64,000 nucleotides of DNA. Source: Paraspadella gotoi (Eukaryota; Chaetognatha). The position numbers were made by a program, and so were the translations under genes. This document shows positions 63,121-64,000 of the stretch, one piece after another (within the stretch, counting starts at the first letter, position 1; every line of letters starts with the position of its first letter). Under the pieces are notes generated by a model. It was not told the origin of the DNA. It did not search any database and saw nothing but the letters and a program-made list of their open reading frames with translations. Where the stretch lies: the NCBI GenBank assembly GCA_051294375.1, contig CM119265.1, positions 19,803,218 through 19,867,217 on the forward strand. The letters are read 5' to 3'.

Positions 63121-63696
63121 TGTCTCAACAGCAACAAAACATATGTGGTCGACGTCGCGAATTCGATTCCGACTAAAACTAATTTTCAACGCGTGGGCGG
63201 AGGATTATAACAACAACAACAACGACAACGGAACCAACGACATAAACGACAACTTTACAAAGTTACTTTCTTGGATGCATTTACACTTTCATGTTTGTAC
63301 TTTTATCCCCTCGAACTCAATTCACCATATTTTCCCCGATCTACCATTTTTCTTTTTCTTACTCCTTCTCCTTTTTGTTTTCCCCCCGGAGGCCTCTTTC
63401 CTCCTTCCCCCCTTCTCCCTCTTTCCTCCCCCTCCTCCTCTTCATCCTCTTCCTCCGTCTCCTTCGACGTTTTACGACCGAAAGAAAGAAAAGTATTCCT
63501 TTTCATCTTTTTCTCGCTTTCCGCTTCTTTCGCTTTTTTTTTTTCCGCTTTCGACTTTCGCTTCAAACTCGCGATTCCGACTCTGGGTTTTTTGAGCTCC
63601 GCGGATTTCCCATCTTGGTGGTTCCACTTGAAGAAAAAAAAAGAAAAAAAAAGAAATGCCATCTCACGACGACCAGCGAAAATACCACAACAACAA

Positions 63697-63704
63697 CGAT
63701 CTCA

Positions 63705-63742
<38 letters not shown>
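63697..63742. repeat. (CGA)n trinucleotide repeat
   Basis: About 14 CGA units. Looser ACGACGATGACG runs continue at 63890-64000, to the window end. No gene is supported in 63260-64000. Confidence 0.8.
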
Positions 63743-64000
63743 ACGGTTAAATGGCGAAATTACGTGACGCGAATCGAATGAAAGATGGCGTGAATATTCG
63801 TTGGCGACATGTGGTTTGCCGTCAATGCAATCAGGAAATCAATCAAACGAGGACCAATGACTCAATTTGCTTGGAAACGAAATATCGATAGACGATGACG
63901 ACGAATATTTTGATAACGAAATCAGCCCAACAACGACGACGACGATGACGACGAATAACTGATAACGATGTTGATGACAACGACGCCGACGATGACAACG

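Overview
This window looks like nuclear DNA from an invertebrate animal. Genes are split into short exons bounded by GT-AG introns (about 100-600 bp). Exons are GC-rich and use many C/G-ending codons. Introns and intergenic DNA are AT-rich and crowded with (GA)n/(CT)n and (CGA)n microsatellites. The species cannot be named from this sequence. The families present (SNTX-type, calmodulin-like, NEK-type kinase, ANKFN1/wide-awake-like) fit a metazoan. There are no bacterial-style operons, CRISPR arrays or convincing RNA genes.

Layout. (1) 1-4070, minus: a stonustoxin (SNTX)-family gene whose exons can be followed one after another. (2) 4070-5113: a short unique stretch holding the 20-bp last exon of a calmodulin-like gene. 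(3) 5113-10500: segment B, mostly non-coding, with a damaged EF-hand exon. (4) 10505-14900: an inverted, indel-ridden second copy of segment 1. (5) 14914-21690: a second direct copy of B carrying the readable EF-hand exon and a 1.4-kb AT-rich insertion. (6) 21945-22575: two more calmodulin-like exons, running into a 378-N gap. (7) 23-37 kb: mostly repeats and unique non-coding DNA, with a candidate four-exon gene of unknown function at 33.5-35.2 kb and weaker candidate exons. (8) 37.0-48.9 kb: a large inverted repeat, each arm with a NEK-like kinase gene (left arm broken, right arm nearly intact). Between the arms lie a small palindrome and a 2.3-kb unit present twice. (9) 49.6-53.5 kb, minus: the 3' half of an ANKFN1/wide-awake-like gene. 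(10) 56.4-60.6 kb: an indel-ridden direct copy of 52.2-56.35 kb. (11) 60.6-64 kb: candidate orphan exons, a 535-N gap and acidic trinucleotide repeats.

The four recognisable genes do not form a pathway. The dominant structural signal is duplication. Three of the four large repeat pairs have one copy with open frames and one with many single-base indels; in the SNTX, kinase and ANKFN1-like pairs the noisy copy breaks frame repeatedly. Many junctions are 25-N gaps or GA tracts. This fits assembly or gap-filling artefacts (unmerged haplotypes, overfilled gaps, fold-back long reads) at least as well as real duplications. Every copy-number statement below should be read with that in mind.
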